Position numbers and translations under genes: made by a program. From positions 992,001 to 1,056,000 of the forward strand of contig JAMZAV010000109.1 of NCBI GenBank assembly GCA_024449915.1: DNA of 64,000 nucleotides, given 5' to 3'. How positions within the stretch are numbered: the stretch's first letter is position 1; each line of letters starts with the position of its first letter. This document shows positions 34,975 to 46,190 of this stretch, piece after piece. This DNA comes from Sweltsa coloradensis. Taxonomy: Eukaryota; Arthropoda; Insecta; Plecoptera; Chloroperlidae. Under the pieces are notes generated by a model. The model had not been told where the DNA came from, did not search any database, and saw nothing but the letters and a program-made list of their open reading frames with translations.

Positions 34975-37900
34975 TACCACGCATACAAAAAAATGTAAAA
35001 AGACAGCCAAACCATAAACACTTAAAAGTATGAGCTCTAAAAAAAGCTTGGCAAAATAGAGTTTGCAACTATAGTGCGATCAAGGTGTCTTCTTAAACAC
35101 AACTTTAGTGCAAGATGTGAAACCAGCATAAAAATTTGTAATTATGTAGATTTTGCAATGATAAATTTGAAAATAACTGGCTCCAAGATGTGGTCTTATT
35201 ATTTAACTATTAATTAAAATTTAAATTTAAAAATTAAAGTTTTTTTAGTCCAAAAAATTAAAAAAAACCCCAAATTTGTAGTGTTTGGATAATTTGAATC
35301 ATTTTTTCACCAACATTTAACAATATTGAAAATATATATTAATTAGTTATATTTAAATATGTTGATTTTAGGATTTTTTTAGTTTTTGAACCAAAAGATC
35401 AGTCTATAAAGCAAAATTTCTTCTTACCAATTCAAACCCCAACAAACAGTGTTAAAAAAAGAGCTGTTAACTATTAATCTATCAATTTTCTATAACTCAA
35501 CCCGACATTGTTGGAAATGAGTTTGGATGATTATAATAGTAATAACAAAATATTTTACACAAATTATCATATTTTCTAAAATTGAAAAGTTACAGAAACT
35601 GTTTTTGAGAGTAGCAAAAGCATCATTTATTGTTTAATCAATCTTTAAGATTTTGTAATAATAATTTCGAAAAACATGCTCCCGGCTGAGTTTGAGTATT
35701 TAATAGAATTAATTAAATTTGGGTTTAAAAATTTTAAATTTAAGTTTAAATTTTTTAGTTTGGTAACAAATAAAAATGAAAATTTGATACCAAACCTTGT
35801 AAGCATTTGTCACCAACAAGCACCAACAACCAACAAGCACCAGAGCTATCTTTCTCTGGTGAAGCGAAATTAAAGTCTTCGTTTTGGGGTATGCAATATC
35901 CCCCGCGTGATGATAGTGCTTAAACCATTATAATAGCGAATGTTAAAGCCCCAATACTCAAAACCAGCCTGGAGCTGTGATTTTCGAAAATTTTTATTAC
36001 AAAAACTTAAGATTGTATAAACAATCAAATGATGCATTTTGCTAGTACCACCCTGTTTCTGTAACTTTTCAAATTTAAGAAAATTTTTTAATTTTTTGAA
36101 AATTAAAAAGTAAATTCTATTTTGAAAAATTTAAAAAAAAAAAATAAAATTTTGTTTTAAATCTTTGTGAAAACTGTAATCATTTGGGTTCAAAAAATTT
36201 TACTTTAAATTTTCTTTTGGTTTAAAACTAAAAAAACGCAAAAACAACATATTTAACTATAAATAGGTAGGTTACTATATTTCAAAAATATTTTTTAATT
36301 TTTTTTTTCTCTTAAAAGTGGGAAAAATGCTTTCAATTGATACCAAAACAAACACTACGAATTTGTCTTTGCTTTGAAATTTTAGGACTAAATTAACTAA
36401 TTAATGTTAATCAATCAATTAGTAGGTAAATACTATAGGCCTACACTCAGCTTGGAGCCAGTAATTTTCGAATTTCTCATTACACAAGCTTTAAGATTGC
36501 TAAATTTTTAAGTTGGTATTATATTTTTCCCCAAAGTTAGACATCTTTACGCTATGTTGTAATTTGTGTTAAATATATTGTCATTACTATTATTGAAAAT
36601 TGAAAAACGATTTAATTAACCATGCTCTTTTGTGAACACTGTGATATCATTGATTAGAAGAAATTTTACTTTAACGTTGATCTTTTAGTTAAAAAACTAA
36701 AAAATCAGCAAAATCAACACATTATCTAACTATAACATATTATGTATATTTCAATATATTTTTTCAATGTAATTTTTTTCTTTATGTAGGTGACAAAAAA
36801 TGCTCTTGGTTAATACCAAACATGACTTACTTATTGACACTTTGAAATTCGTGTCACACAATTAACTAATTAATTTTAATTAATTAATTAATAGTTAAGT
36901 AATAAGACCCTATCGTGGAGCCAGTTATATTCGAATTTCTCATTACAAAATCTATATTATTGCAAATTTTTACGCTGGTATAACATTTTGCACTATAGCT
37001 AGAGATCTTTACTCCACTATATGAGTTTAAACGTAAATCTTTTCAACGACGTTGTCACGGGGCACTGTACGTTTATGAATTATTAAGAATGCGCAAATGT
37101 GGAAGGGTTGATGTGCTTGGGCTATTTTTTAGATCTCATTACCTTTGAATGTGTAAGGTTTGGCTGTAATTTTTTCAAGTTGTTTGTATGCGTGGGATCA
37201 CATTACTTTTTCAAGTTTGCATATTGCATATTTTGGAGCTAAAACTTACAGAATAATTGAAAAAAAGTTCCCGATTTTGCTTTAATTTAGCAAAAAAAAA
37301 CGTGATTATTGTCTAATTTTGCTACTTAATTATAAAAAAGTCATAGTAGGCATCATTTAGTGAAAAAAGTCATTTGCAAAATTTCAGGGTCTCTACAGTA
37401 ATAGTTAATATTTCAAAAAATTTGTTTTGCCTCAGAATCGTCAAAATCGATGAGCAAAATAAAAAGAGAAATGAGTCATTTATCTAATCTAATAGACGAA
37501 TAATAATAGTTGTTGCAGATGAATTTTGTCAAGTTTTGCAACGATGCAGTAACGGGACAATGTGTATTTTCGAAAGGTTATATACATCTCAACTAAATCT
37601 CAACAGATTGTCTCATTTGTTGGTCATATGTGTTGCAATTTCTATTTAATATTTCTTGTATTTGGCAGCTAATTAACTCGGGAATCCCTTTTCATATTTT
37701 GTACTTCTAAATTCTTTAAACCTCTGGATTGGCCTAATTTTCGAAACATGGTTGGCCAACGAAGTTTTACAACTAGTTATTTACCTCCCCAAATGAAATT
37801 TTAATAAAGAAGTAATAATTGGTATGATATTACCAGCTAGCAATTGAATGTGACACATCTCGTAAGCATAAAGACTTGCTTTTTGTACCGCTTTGTAGGT

Positions 37901-38039
37901 AATTATTACCAAGTTTCTATAATTAATTCTTGATTACATACCAACCTGTATAAGGTTTAAATAAAAAACATTATTTATTTGCTTACTTTTTAACTTTTTC
38001 TTTCAAAAGGCACTACAACACTATTAGAAAAAAAGTAGG

Positions 38040-39350
38040 ATTCAGCCTAGATTGAACGACCTTCAAAGTTGCATTTGTTTAAATCGGCATAACCAACACA
38101 GGAAAAATAAAATTGCTAGCATCATTTTTCTACTCCGTGCGCTGCGTGCGTGTGGCGAGGTGACGAATTAGGTGTATGTCAACAGACCATTCCAAACGTT
38201 GGAGGTTATGTTTCATAAGGATACTGTCATTGCGTGTTATGTTTTGTCACCGAGTTGTTTTGGATATTAAAATTATTTGTCTTATATTATTGTTATTTTA
38301 TTTTAATCGACACAATTCCATTTGCATAAAAATTGAACTAGGCCCTAGGGCAAGGATACTATTATCCACTTCGTTGTAGCCTAGCCTAGGGCCAGGCCTA
38401 GTCTATGCAATTTCTCTTTGGGGGTTGGGGGGGGGGGGGCAAAAGCCTAGGCCTAGCTTCAATATGCAGCCTAGGCTAGCTAGATTTAGTCCTACATTGA
38501 TAAACATGGAAATTCTTGTGATATGTGTTCGATTTGGTGAAACTAGGCCTAGCCTAGGGCTACGCGTAGCCTAGCAATAGCATCGGCCCAACCCAGGTAG
38601 TGAAGCCTAGGCCTAGGCCTAGTATTTACAGCCCTACACCCCAAAAGGAATATTAAAAGTATTTTTTCTAAAAGCCTTAGGTCTATAACCGTTGTCTTGT
38701 ACGTATTTACTGTTTAGGCACCTAGGCCCTACCTAATTGGTTGGCTTACTAGATTGATTTTCCCCGCGGGCCCTATTAGTGCATGGCTTAGTGACAAAGA
38801 CCTTTTTTACTTCAACATAAGACAATTGATAGACCTACTCATTTAATCAATACTTAGGCTAGGCCTACATAACATTGAAATATTATTAATTAATAATTAG
38901 TCAAGCCCAGAACTCAGAAGAGCAACCAAGTAAAGAAATTAGTCAGAAACAAGATTACAGCAGACGAAGTAGGCTAGGGCCTATCTGTGCTGTGCAGACG
39001 ACATGCCTTTAGTAATATTTTAGCTGATTGTATGAAAGTGGTATTGGGAAGATCGCTCATTGGTCAATAAAATAAAACCATTGTTGTCAACTGTGAAAAC
39101 GAATAATGACTTGACGTTTGTTATTTATTACTTTCAATGAATTTGATCGTCCAGATTACATTAAATTAATCTTCTAAACAATAATTTAGTATTTTTATTT
39201 AATAATGCACCGTGTATAGTTAATTAATTTTTTTTAAAAGTACATATTCAATTAGACCTCCAATTTTGTTCTAGTGGTTCACATGAAAAATGGCCGCCGA
39301 ACAGTGTCAAAAGGTCATTCAAAGTTGCGTGATTTGACCTTGTAAAATAT
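38040..39350. other. Stretch rich in AGGCCT/CCTAGG words, no gene seen
   Basis: Between 38340 and 38960 the words CCTAGG, AGGCCT and AGCCTAG recur many times (for example GCCTAGGCCTAGGCCTAG near 38605). A G-tract is at 38427-38438. No ORF of note. Confidence 0.5.
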
Positions 39351-39382
39351 AAATGTTGTATAGACCCACCCGTTTGACTTTT

Positions 39383-39384
<2 letters not shown>

Positions 39385-39440
<56 letters not shown>

Positions 39441-39592
39441 TGGTGGTGGTGGTGGTGGTGGTGGTGGTGGTGGTAGTGGTAGTGGTAGTGGTAGTGGTAG
39501 TGGTAGTGGTAGTGGTAGTGGTAGTGGTAGTGGTAGTGGTAGTGGTAGTGGTAGTGGTAGTGGTAGTGGTAGTGGTAGTAGGAGGAGGAGGA
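39385..39592. repeat. Compound GTA / GTG / GTAGTG microsatellite
   Basis: (GTA)n changes to (GGT)n and then to a hexamer (GTAGTG)n, ending AGGAGGAGGAGG. It generates long homopolymeric ORFs in four frames (poly-Val, poly-Thr, Tyr-His, Leu-Pro), none credible. Confidence 0.95.
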
Positions 39593-39979
39593 AGCAAGCA
39601 AGCAAGCAACCAAACCAGCCATTTTTTCACCAAAGAGGAATGCTCGTACCCCAACCAAATTTGGCATGTGTTGTTAGGTACCTAAATCCTCTCAATTTCG
39701 ATACTTATCATGTTTATATAACGTTTCATGACGGCTGTGTAACACCTCGAAATCACCCCAACTTTGTTTGCTGTATAGATCACCCCAACTTTGCTTGCTG
39801 TATAGGGTGCCTGAGTGTGTAGCACGCCACTGCTTGGCTGCGGCGCCCTAACGGGCACCTAGATACTCTATATAAAATGCAGGCTGTGGCATGAAAATAA
39901 TTAATAAACCTAACACATAAACAAATGTTTCCGGAATTGATTGTAAAATTTTCAAACGAATTTTTGTATAAAACATATA

Positions 39980-39994
39980 TTTATACATTCACAG
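39980..39994 (+). promoter_or_regulatory. Likely 3' splice site before the F-box gene ATG
   Basis: TTTATACATTCACAG precedes GATCTTGCTGAATC and the ATG. It suggests the annotated ORF starts near the beginning of its second exon. Donor not located. Confidence 0.45.
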
Positions 39995-40008
39995 GATCTT
40001 GCTGAATC

Positions 40009-41199
40009 ATGGAGGCCAGCTTGACCTACTCAATCTCGTCTCCACCCGCCAACATCCAGTCCCTCCCGGAGGAAGTTCTGCTAAACATCTTCTCGTACCT
40101 GAGTCTTGGTGAGCTATGCAATGCTGTGCCTAAGGTGTGTACACAGTGGCAGCGTGTACACTGGGATCACCGGCTATACCGCATGCCTAGACAGCTGGAG
40201 GGTGAGCGGAAAATAGAAGATCTTTTCCCTATTCTTCGCAAATGTTTACGTCTAGATTTCAAAACTAATTTTCTGTCCACTTATTTTGATCACGTCCATA
40301 CGAGGAAAATAATCAATGCGTGTTTAGACAATAACACAAAATGTGACCAAAGTGGCGTAAATAAGTTCGTACATGAAGATATGATTATTATGTTGGCTCA
40401 TTTGCAAGTATTGGATCTTAAGATGATGTATGCATCGTTTCAATCCCACTTCTGTCCCGAGCCCGAGGCCGTGTCACTTCTATTGAGTTTGTGTGTTCAA
40501 CTGGAGGAGCTCAAGGTTGGCCCATGGTTAAGAGGGCTTTATACTAGCTACACGATAAGGAATGCAGAGGTGATATCACTGTGTGACCAGCTATGTGGGA
40601 CTCTGCGTGTGTTGGACCTGTCATCGTGTGAAGACTGGACTCTCGAAGGTGTAACCGCCATCACCAGATGTATCCATTTACAGGACTTGACCATAAATTG
40701 GCACAACTCAGATACACCAGACTATTTTTATGCTATCGCAAACATGTCAAGTCTTCGTCGTTTAACGTTTCAATGCAGTTGCCAAACTTCCACTGAAACT
40801 TGGATTTCCTTCTTTTCTAACGATGCGATCAAGAACTTGACTTCACTCTGCTTGTTTCAATGCTACTTCGATGACGACATGGCTGTAGCCATAAGTGGCA
40901 ATCTAAAGAATCTCACAGAATTTAAATATAAGCCTGGTATTAATAATTCTAGTCATGACAATGTTACCAAATACGGTTTTGAGAGCATCATTATGCGGTG
41001 TCACAAGCTTCAAACCCTGGAAATTAGATGTAACCGGGTGATTCGTGGAATTTTCAATTCATTCATGACGAAGATACCAGAGTATTTACCGGGTCTCAGG
41101 AGACTGTATATAAGTACTTTTCCAATGAATAGGGATATGGGGATATGGATAAGTAACCTCAAGCAAAAGATGCCTCACCTTGTCATTAGTGGCTTCTGA
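40009..41199 (+). CDS. F-box/leucine-rich-repeat protein (FBXL-like), 396 aa
   Basis: The only intact full-length ORF in the window. Residues 15-57 form an F-box (LPEEVLLNIFSYLSLGELCN, then VCTQWQRV), the part that docks on SKP1 in SCF ubiquitin ligases. From about residue 130 to the end are irregular leucine-rich repeats: LQVLDL (132), LEELKV (165), LRVLDLSSC (199), LQDLTI (224), LRRLTF (249), LTSLCLFQC (278), LQTLEIRCN (334), LRRLYI (363). Such repeats usually bind the substrate. The coding part is a single exon. A good acceptor (TTTATACATTCACAG, ending 39994) lies 14 nt before the ATG, so a 5' UTR exon upstream is likely. I cannot assign an orthologue; it may belong to a lineage-expanded F-box family. 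A decayed relative lies 8 kb to the left, and three family A elements begin 400 bp downstream. It could be nested, on the opposite strand, in an unc-13 5' intron if that gene starts further right. Confidence 0.9.
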   Translation: MEASLTYSISSPPANIQSLPEEVLLNIFSYLSLGELCNAVPKVCTQWQRVHWDHRLYRMPRQLEGERKIEDLFPILRKCLRLDFKTNFLSTYFDHVHTRKIINACLDNNTKCDQSGVNKFVHEDMIIMLAHLQVLDLKMMYASFQSHFCPEPEAVSLLLSLCVQLEELKVGPWLRGLYTSYTIRNAEVISLCDQLCGTLRVLDLSSCEDWTLEGVTAITRCIHLQDLTINWHNSDTPDYFYAIANMSSLRRLTFQCSCQTSTETWISFFSNDAIKNLTSLCLFQCYFDDDMAVAISGNLKNLTEFKYKPGINNSSHDNVTKYGFESIIMRCHKLQTLEIRCNRVIRGIFNSFMTKIPEYLPGLRRLYISTFPMNRDMGIWISNLKQKMPHLVISGF

Positions 41200-41601
41200 G
41201 TCTACCTAGATGCGAAGAATTCCCTTCACGCCAAGCAGTCGGCTGGATACTTCGAGGGCCGAGGTGCGAGTTAGAATATGCCAATGGATAGACCATTTAT
41301 TCGTATTGACTTGTCAAATTGCACTTAGACACATCTGTTGATTCTTAAGCATATCACAGCAGTGGTACTGACATGTTTGACGTAGTTGTAATATACCGAG
41401 GCCCCGATTTCGGCCAAATTATTGATAGATACGAATTGATTATATTTTCCTTTGGTTAATTACTAACACGTGTCATGATGTAGGATGATGTTATTAAATT
41501 GTATGCTATTTTTTTTATTTGCATATATTATATGTAGTCGCATTGATGCGCCCCTTTATAGTTTATGTAGCCTAAAGATCAAAAATGTAATTTATACTAC
41601 A

Positions 41602-42365
41602 CTAGGAAAACGCTAAAGTCCCGCCGCGTTGATGGATGAGCTTTTAAAAATGTTTAGTTTGCATGGGATATCTTTACTTTTGCAAGTTCTTTGTTTTGCT
41701 GCCTACGCATTGTAGCTGATTGTTGTCAAGTTTCTTTTGTTACCTGTCAATTGGTATTATTTTCCGTAAAAAACTTATATTAAAAGCTTTATTTCTATAG
41801 ATTTTGGCTAACTATTTAAACTTTTTCTTTTAAAAGGTACTACATCACCATAACCTTAATGTCCATGTGTAATATGAACGTTGTAGCCCCACCAGTTTGC
41901 TCAGAATTGGCCCAAATGGCACGAAAATATCGCACAAAAAATCAAAAAACTTATATTAAAAGCTTTATTTCTATAGATTCTGGCTAACTTTTTCAACTTT
42001 TTCTTTCAAAAGGTACTACATCATCATAACCTAAATGTCCATGTATAATATGAACGTTGTAGCCCCACCCGTTTGGTCAGAATTAACCCAAATGTCACGA
42101 AAATATCGCACTAAAAATCGAAAAAAATCGTAAAAGTGCGATATTCATGAGAAATATTTCTTCGATTGTACCCAAAAACAATACACCTCTAAGTTCAGAG
42201 ATTTCGAAGGTCCTGTCAAATTTTCATCAAGATCGGATATGCCGTTTGCCTGGTAGAGAGTTAACAAACAGACAAAAAAACAAACAAAAAAACAAACAAA
42301 AAAAAACACCGGAGCTAAATTTTTTGGGGGTCAGTGAAATTGAAGTCTTCGCTTCGCTCATCCAA
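41602..42365 (-). mobile_element. Family A Helitron-like element, copy 3
   Basis: Minus strand: starts TTGGATGAGCGAAGCG at 42365 and ends GCGTTTTCCTAG at 41602, followed by T. It has the inverted GCTCATCCA before the 3' hairpin, two tandem 180-bp modules and the conserved AGTGCGATATT hairpin. It abuts copy 4 head to head. Confidence 0.75.
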
Positions 42366-42379
42366 TGACCCCTGGGTAG

Positions 42380-42968
42380 CAAGACTTCAATTTCACCGAC
42401 CCCCCAAAAAATTTAGCTCGGGTGTTTTTTTTTTTTTTGTTTTTTTTTTGTTTTTTTTTTTGTTTGTTTTTTTGTCTGTTTGTTAACTCTCTACCAGACA
42501 AACGGCTTATCCGATCTTGATGAAAATTTGACAGGACCTTCGAAATCTCTGAACTTAGAGGTGTATTGTTTTTGGGTACAATCGAAGAAATATTTCTCAT
42601 GAATATCGTACTTTTACGATTTTTTTCGATTTTTAGTGCGATATTTTCGTGACATTTGGGCCAATTCTGACCAGACGGGTGGGGCTACAACGTTCATATT
42701 ATACATGGACATTAAGGTTATGGTGATGTAGTACCTTTTGAAAGAAAAAGTTGAAAAAGTTAGCCAGAATCCATAGAAATAAAGCTTTTAATATAAGTTT
42801 TTTACGGTAAATAATACCATTGACAAGAAACAAAAGAAACTTGACAACATTCACCTACAATGCGTAGGCAGCAAAACAAAGCACTTGCAAAAGTAAAGAT
42901 ATCCCAAGCAAACTTTAAACTTTAAAAAGCTCATCCATCAACGCGGCGGGACTTTAGCGTTTTCCTAG
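42380..42968 (+). mobile_element. Family A Helitron-like element, copy 4
   Basis: Plus strand: ends GCGTTTTCCTAG at 42968, then T. The 5' TGGATGAGCGAAGCG is replaced by TGACCCCTGGGTAGC, and only one 180-bp module is present, which explains its shorter length. With copy 3 it makes an inverted repeat of about 1.37 kb with CTAG at both outer ends. Confidence 0.7.
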
Positions 42969-43340
42969 TATTAAAACATTTCCCCGTCTGAGTCCTGGGA
43001 TCGTACAAAGCGAGATAAAAAGTAAAAATCCAATCAAGCAAAACTCAGCTAGTAAGTAAAGATGTATATTTTAGGCCTACTGCCCGAAACTAGAGACAAG
43101 CACTAACAAATATTTTATTTAATTTTTTTTTTCTGATCACCCAGCCTATTCAAATAACCATAGTATTGTTATTATGACCGTAACAGGTATTTTTTAAAAG
43201 CTAACATTGTCAGTGTTGCACAACAGGTTGGTATCTTTATTTCAACAGAAGCTGGTCAGCGGACAAATAAATTTGTTTCCTACCATATAATGCCAACATA
43301 AAATAAATATTCATTCGGTGAAATAGACTAATGCTAATTA
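42969..43340. other. Spacer between family A copies, no gene seen
   Basis: AT-rich spacer without ORF or repeat recognised. Confidence 0.5.
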
Positions 43341-44130
43341 CTAGGAAAACGCTAAAGTCCCGCCGCGTTGATGGATGAGCGTTTTTTGTTTGCGTTTTTT
43401 GCGTTTGTTTGCACTTTTCCTTTGCAAGTGCTTTTTGAATGCATTGTAGGTGATTGTTGTCAAGTTTCTATTGTAACTTGTTAATTGGTACTATAAAACC
43501 TAAAAAAACTCATAGTAAAACCTTTATTTCTGTGGATTCTGACTAACTTTTTCAACTTTTTCTTTCAAAAGGTACTACATCACCATAACCTTAATGTCCA
43601 TGTGAAATCTGAACGTTGTAGCCCCACCCGTTTGGTCAGAATCGGCCCAAATGTGTCGAAAATATCGTACTAAAAATTGAAAAACTAATATTAAAACCTT
43701 TATTTCTATGGATTCTAGCTAACTTTTTCAACTTTTTCTTTCATAAGGTACTACATCTCCATAATCTTAATGTCCATGTGAAATATGAACGTTGTAGCCC
43801 CTCCCGTTAGGTCAAAATCGGCCCAAATGTGACGAAAATATCGCACTAAAAATCGAAAAAAATCGTAAAAGTACGATATTCATGAGAAATATTTCTTCGA
43901 TTGTACCCAAAAACAATACACCTCTAAGTTCAGAGAAAACGAAGGTCCCCTCAAATTTTAATCAAGATCGCTTATGCCGTTTGCCCGGAATCCTGCTAAC
44001 AAACAGACAAAAATACAGACAAAAAAAAAACAAAAAACAAAAAACAAAAAAACATTGGAGCTAAATTTTTTGGGGGGTCAGTGAAATTGAAGTTTTCGCT
44101 TCGCTCGCTACGCTCGCTATGCTCATCCAA
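43341..44130 (-). mobile_element. Family A Helitron-like element, copy 5
   Basis: Minus strand: 5' end TTGGATGAGCATAGCGAGCG at 44130, 3' end GCGTTTTCCTAG at 43341, followed by T. Two 180-bp modules, an A-rich (ACAAAAA)n tract and the conserved interior hairpin. The 5' GAGCG motif is extended by extra GCGAGCGTA units, as in copy 7. Confidence 0.75.
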
Positions 44131-44520
44131 TTAATTGTAACACTTCAACTTAAAAAATCATCTATATATGTGCTTAAGAGTTAAAGCTATAACAACCTAT
44201 ATGTAAAATTATTTATTTCACTCAATAATAGATAACCTTTTATCATTTTGTCAAAAAAAATCGGAGAGTCCTTTAAGTCCATTACAATTTACTAATAACA
44301 ATTTCTTCGATGTTTGTATATTTCGTTTGACCAAACGGGAAAAACATTAAAAACAGAAATGAAGTTTTAAGAAAGGCTTTACTTGTATGATTACACACAA
44401 GGAAAAATATTCTTGATCGCACTTAGTTCGAAACTTACTAATGCACAATTGGATCATTTCGTGTTTTAGTTTTCTTGCGTGCCGTGTGAATGTGATAAGA
44501 TTATTGTTCATTTGGTTTTA

Positions 44521-44785
44521 GGGCGCGCCAACCGTTAGATTATAATGCTCTTCTCTAGCCTAGGGGATGTGGTTGAGAGCAGACAGCCACGGGTAGGGGG
44601 AGGAAAGGACGGTTCTCACGTCATGCTTGTCATCGTCTTTGTCATCGTTCTTGTTGTCAGACGACCGCGACGTGAGAACCCCCCTTCCTCCCCTTACCCG
44701 TGGCTGGTTCTGACCAGCATGGGCCCCTCCTCCCCGCCCCCAGGCTAGAGTGGTGCATTATGACCTAACGGTTGACGCGTCCATA
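44521..44785. mobile_element. Foldback element, family D
   Basis: Left arm GGGCGCGCCAACCGTTAG and CTCTAGCCTAGGGGATG; right arm CAGGCTAGAGTGG and CTAACGGTTGACGCGTCC. The middle holds complementary CAGCCACGGGTAGGGGGAGG and CCTCCCCTTACCCGTGGCTG. No ORF. The flanks do not show a clear target duplication. Related pieces lie at 29459 and 7660. Confidence 0.65.
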
Positions 44786-44802
44786 ATACAAATAAACCAA
44801 AA

Positions 44803-44850
44803 ATGTTCGTCGTCGTTGTCGTCGTCGTCGTCGTTGTCGTCGTCGTCGTT

Positions 44851-44891
<41 letters not shown>

Positions 44892-44894
44892 GGA
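44803..44894. repeat. (GTC)n microsatellite
   Basis: GTCGTC run with scattered GTT, just right of the foldback; encodes a spurious poly-Ser ORF. Confidence 0.95.
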
Positions 44895-46044
44895 GGCACA
44901 GGTGGAAGTCGTCAAGGGAAAGGGTAGATATCCCCTACGACGACTCCTCTAGTTTCGGGGAGAAATATACACACCTACTTACTAGCTGATGTTTGCGAGA
45001 TGAACTTTGCCTCTTTTCTCGCCTTATACGATCTTCAGTTACATGCTCTGAGCTAAATTCTTCCCCGGACCCAGACGGGTAGAATGTTGGAGGTAAGAGA
45101 TGTTTGGATAAACCGATAAATAAATAAGTGAGAAAGTGTATTTGAGTATGTCTTCCAATATATTTCCTCAATTTTGATCAATAACCAACAAGGTACTGTT
45201 TTTCAATTTGCATAAACCATTCAATTACCAGTAACAAGCCAATTTATAATTTTACAATTTTAAGTACCTTTTTTAAGGTCAATGATGAACACACATAGCT
45301 CGCTTCTGTTTTTATACCAATTATAATGCAATGTCAAGTAGAGTTAGGAGTGGAAATTGTTGAGTGTAGTGAGTTGTCAAAACAAATGGGTTCGCCTGAA
45401 GTTCAAGCTAGAATTATGTTATTTTTCTGTAGAGGAGTCGCTGAGGCGAGTTTAAGCGCCCAGCATTCTGTTTTCCCCCTTTTTCGGGTAAGGACACAAT
45501 CTATGATAACCAGTACTAACATTTTTTTAAATTAAATAGTCCATTTTTATGATAACATTTATGTCCGTAATCTACTCGATTTTTGTGAACTTTGTCAATT
45601 TACTCCAACTACATATTTGTAATGCAAATTATCGTACTGGCCCTCAACATTGAAATCCACTTAAACACAAATGCTTATGTTGTAAACCGTTAGGTAAACA
45701 CTTTAATGGGAATTTCACGAATGAAAAACTCATGTTTTCGATTTTTATCATTTTTCAATTTTTAAGTTGATGTCCTGCAATGATTGTTTGCAATGCATTA
45801 CAATGATTTCAATGGTTATTTCTTTACAACCGATTTTGGTGTACAATAGAATGGTTCTTGAATTGGTGTGATATTTGTGAAGCTTGCTAAATTTGTTTAT
45901 GATATCAGTAAATGTTAAGCTTTCATCATCTTATACCTGAGCTTATTCACCACACGAACTTACAAAGTCTTTTATAGTATCCTTGGTGTGTATTTACCCG
46001 CGCTAGTTCAGCGCGTAACTGCCAATATAAACATTGTAACAACC
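44895..46044. other. No gene seen
   Basis: Starts with the tail of the family D block (CTAGCTGATGTTTGCGAG near 44982). The 69-codon ORF at 45326-45535 has no recognisable product. A perfect-stem hairpin CGCGCTAGTTCAGCGCG lies near 46000. Confidence 0.4.
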
Positions 46045-46190
46045 GATTTTTTTTAAAATTATTTATTGACCGTCTATCCTATTCAGTTTTAAACACTGAT
46101 TTACAAAGGAGGACAACTAAATAAATCTAATTACATAGATGCAGACACAACAATGAACTACATTTAAGTAAATATTTGAAATAGTAATAA
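46045..46190 (-). mobile_element. 3' tail of a LINE-like retroposon, family R
   Basis: On the minus strand: CAGTTTTTA-type hairpin region, AATAGGATAGACGG and a TAAA tail. Nearly identical over 100 bp to the tail at 13620-13800 (ATTACATAGATGCAGACAC on the plus strand in both). Confidence 0.6.

Larger units (their letters stand above)
34975..39862 (+). mobile_element. Family C composite element, large diverged copy
   Basis: Starts with inverted arms (about 34980-35260 and 36860-37205) resembling the palindromes at 13985 and 57362 but about 2 kb apart. Between them are diverged repeats roughly 470 bp long (GGAGCCAGTAATTTTCG near 36455, GGAGCCAGTTATATTCG near 36917). Then a block like family A interiors (about 37880-38030), an unassigned stretch (38040-39350), the GTA/GTG microsatellite, and the family C 3' end GCGCCCTAACGGGC ACCTAG at 39862. 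It ends 146 bp before the F-box gene's ATG. Whether this is one element or several is inference from block order. Confidence 0.4.

Noticed and set aside
39248..39685. Long ORFs of poly-Val, poly-Thr, Tyr-His and Leu-Pro
   Set aside because: All four are translations of one GTA/GTG microsatellite in different frames.
42147..44064. Recurrent ORF starting MRNISSIVPKNNTPLSS
   Set aside because: It recurs only because family A interiors repeat; copies break at different points and end in A-rich tracts, so no sign of protein selection.
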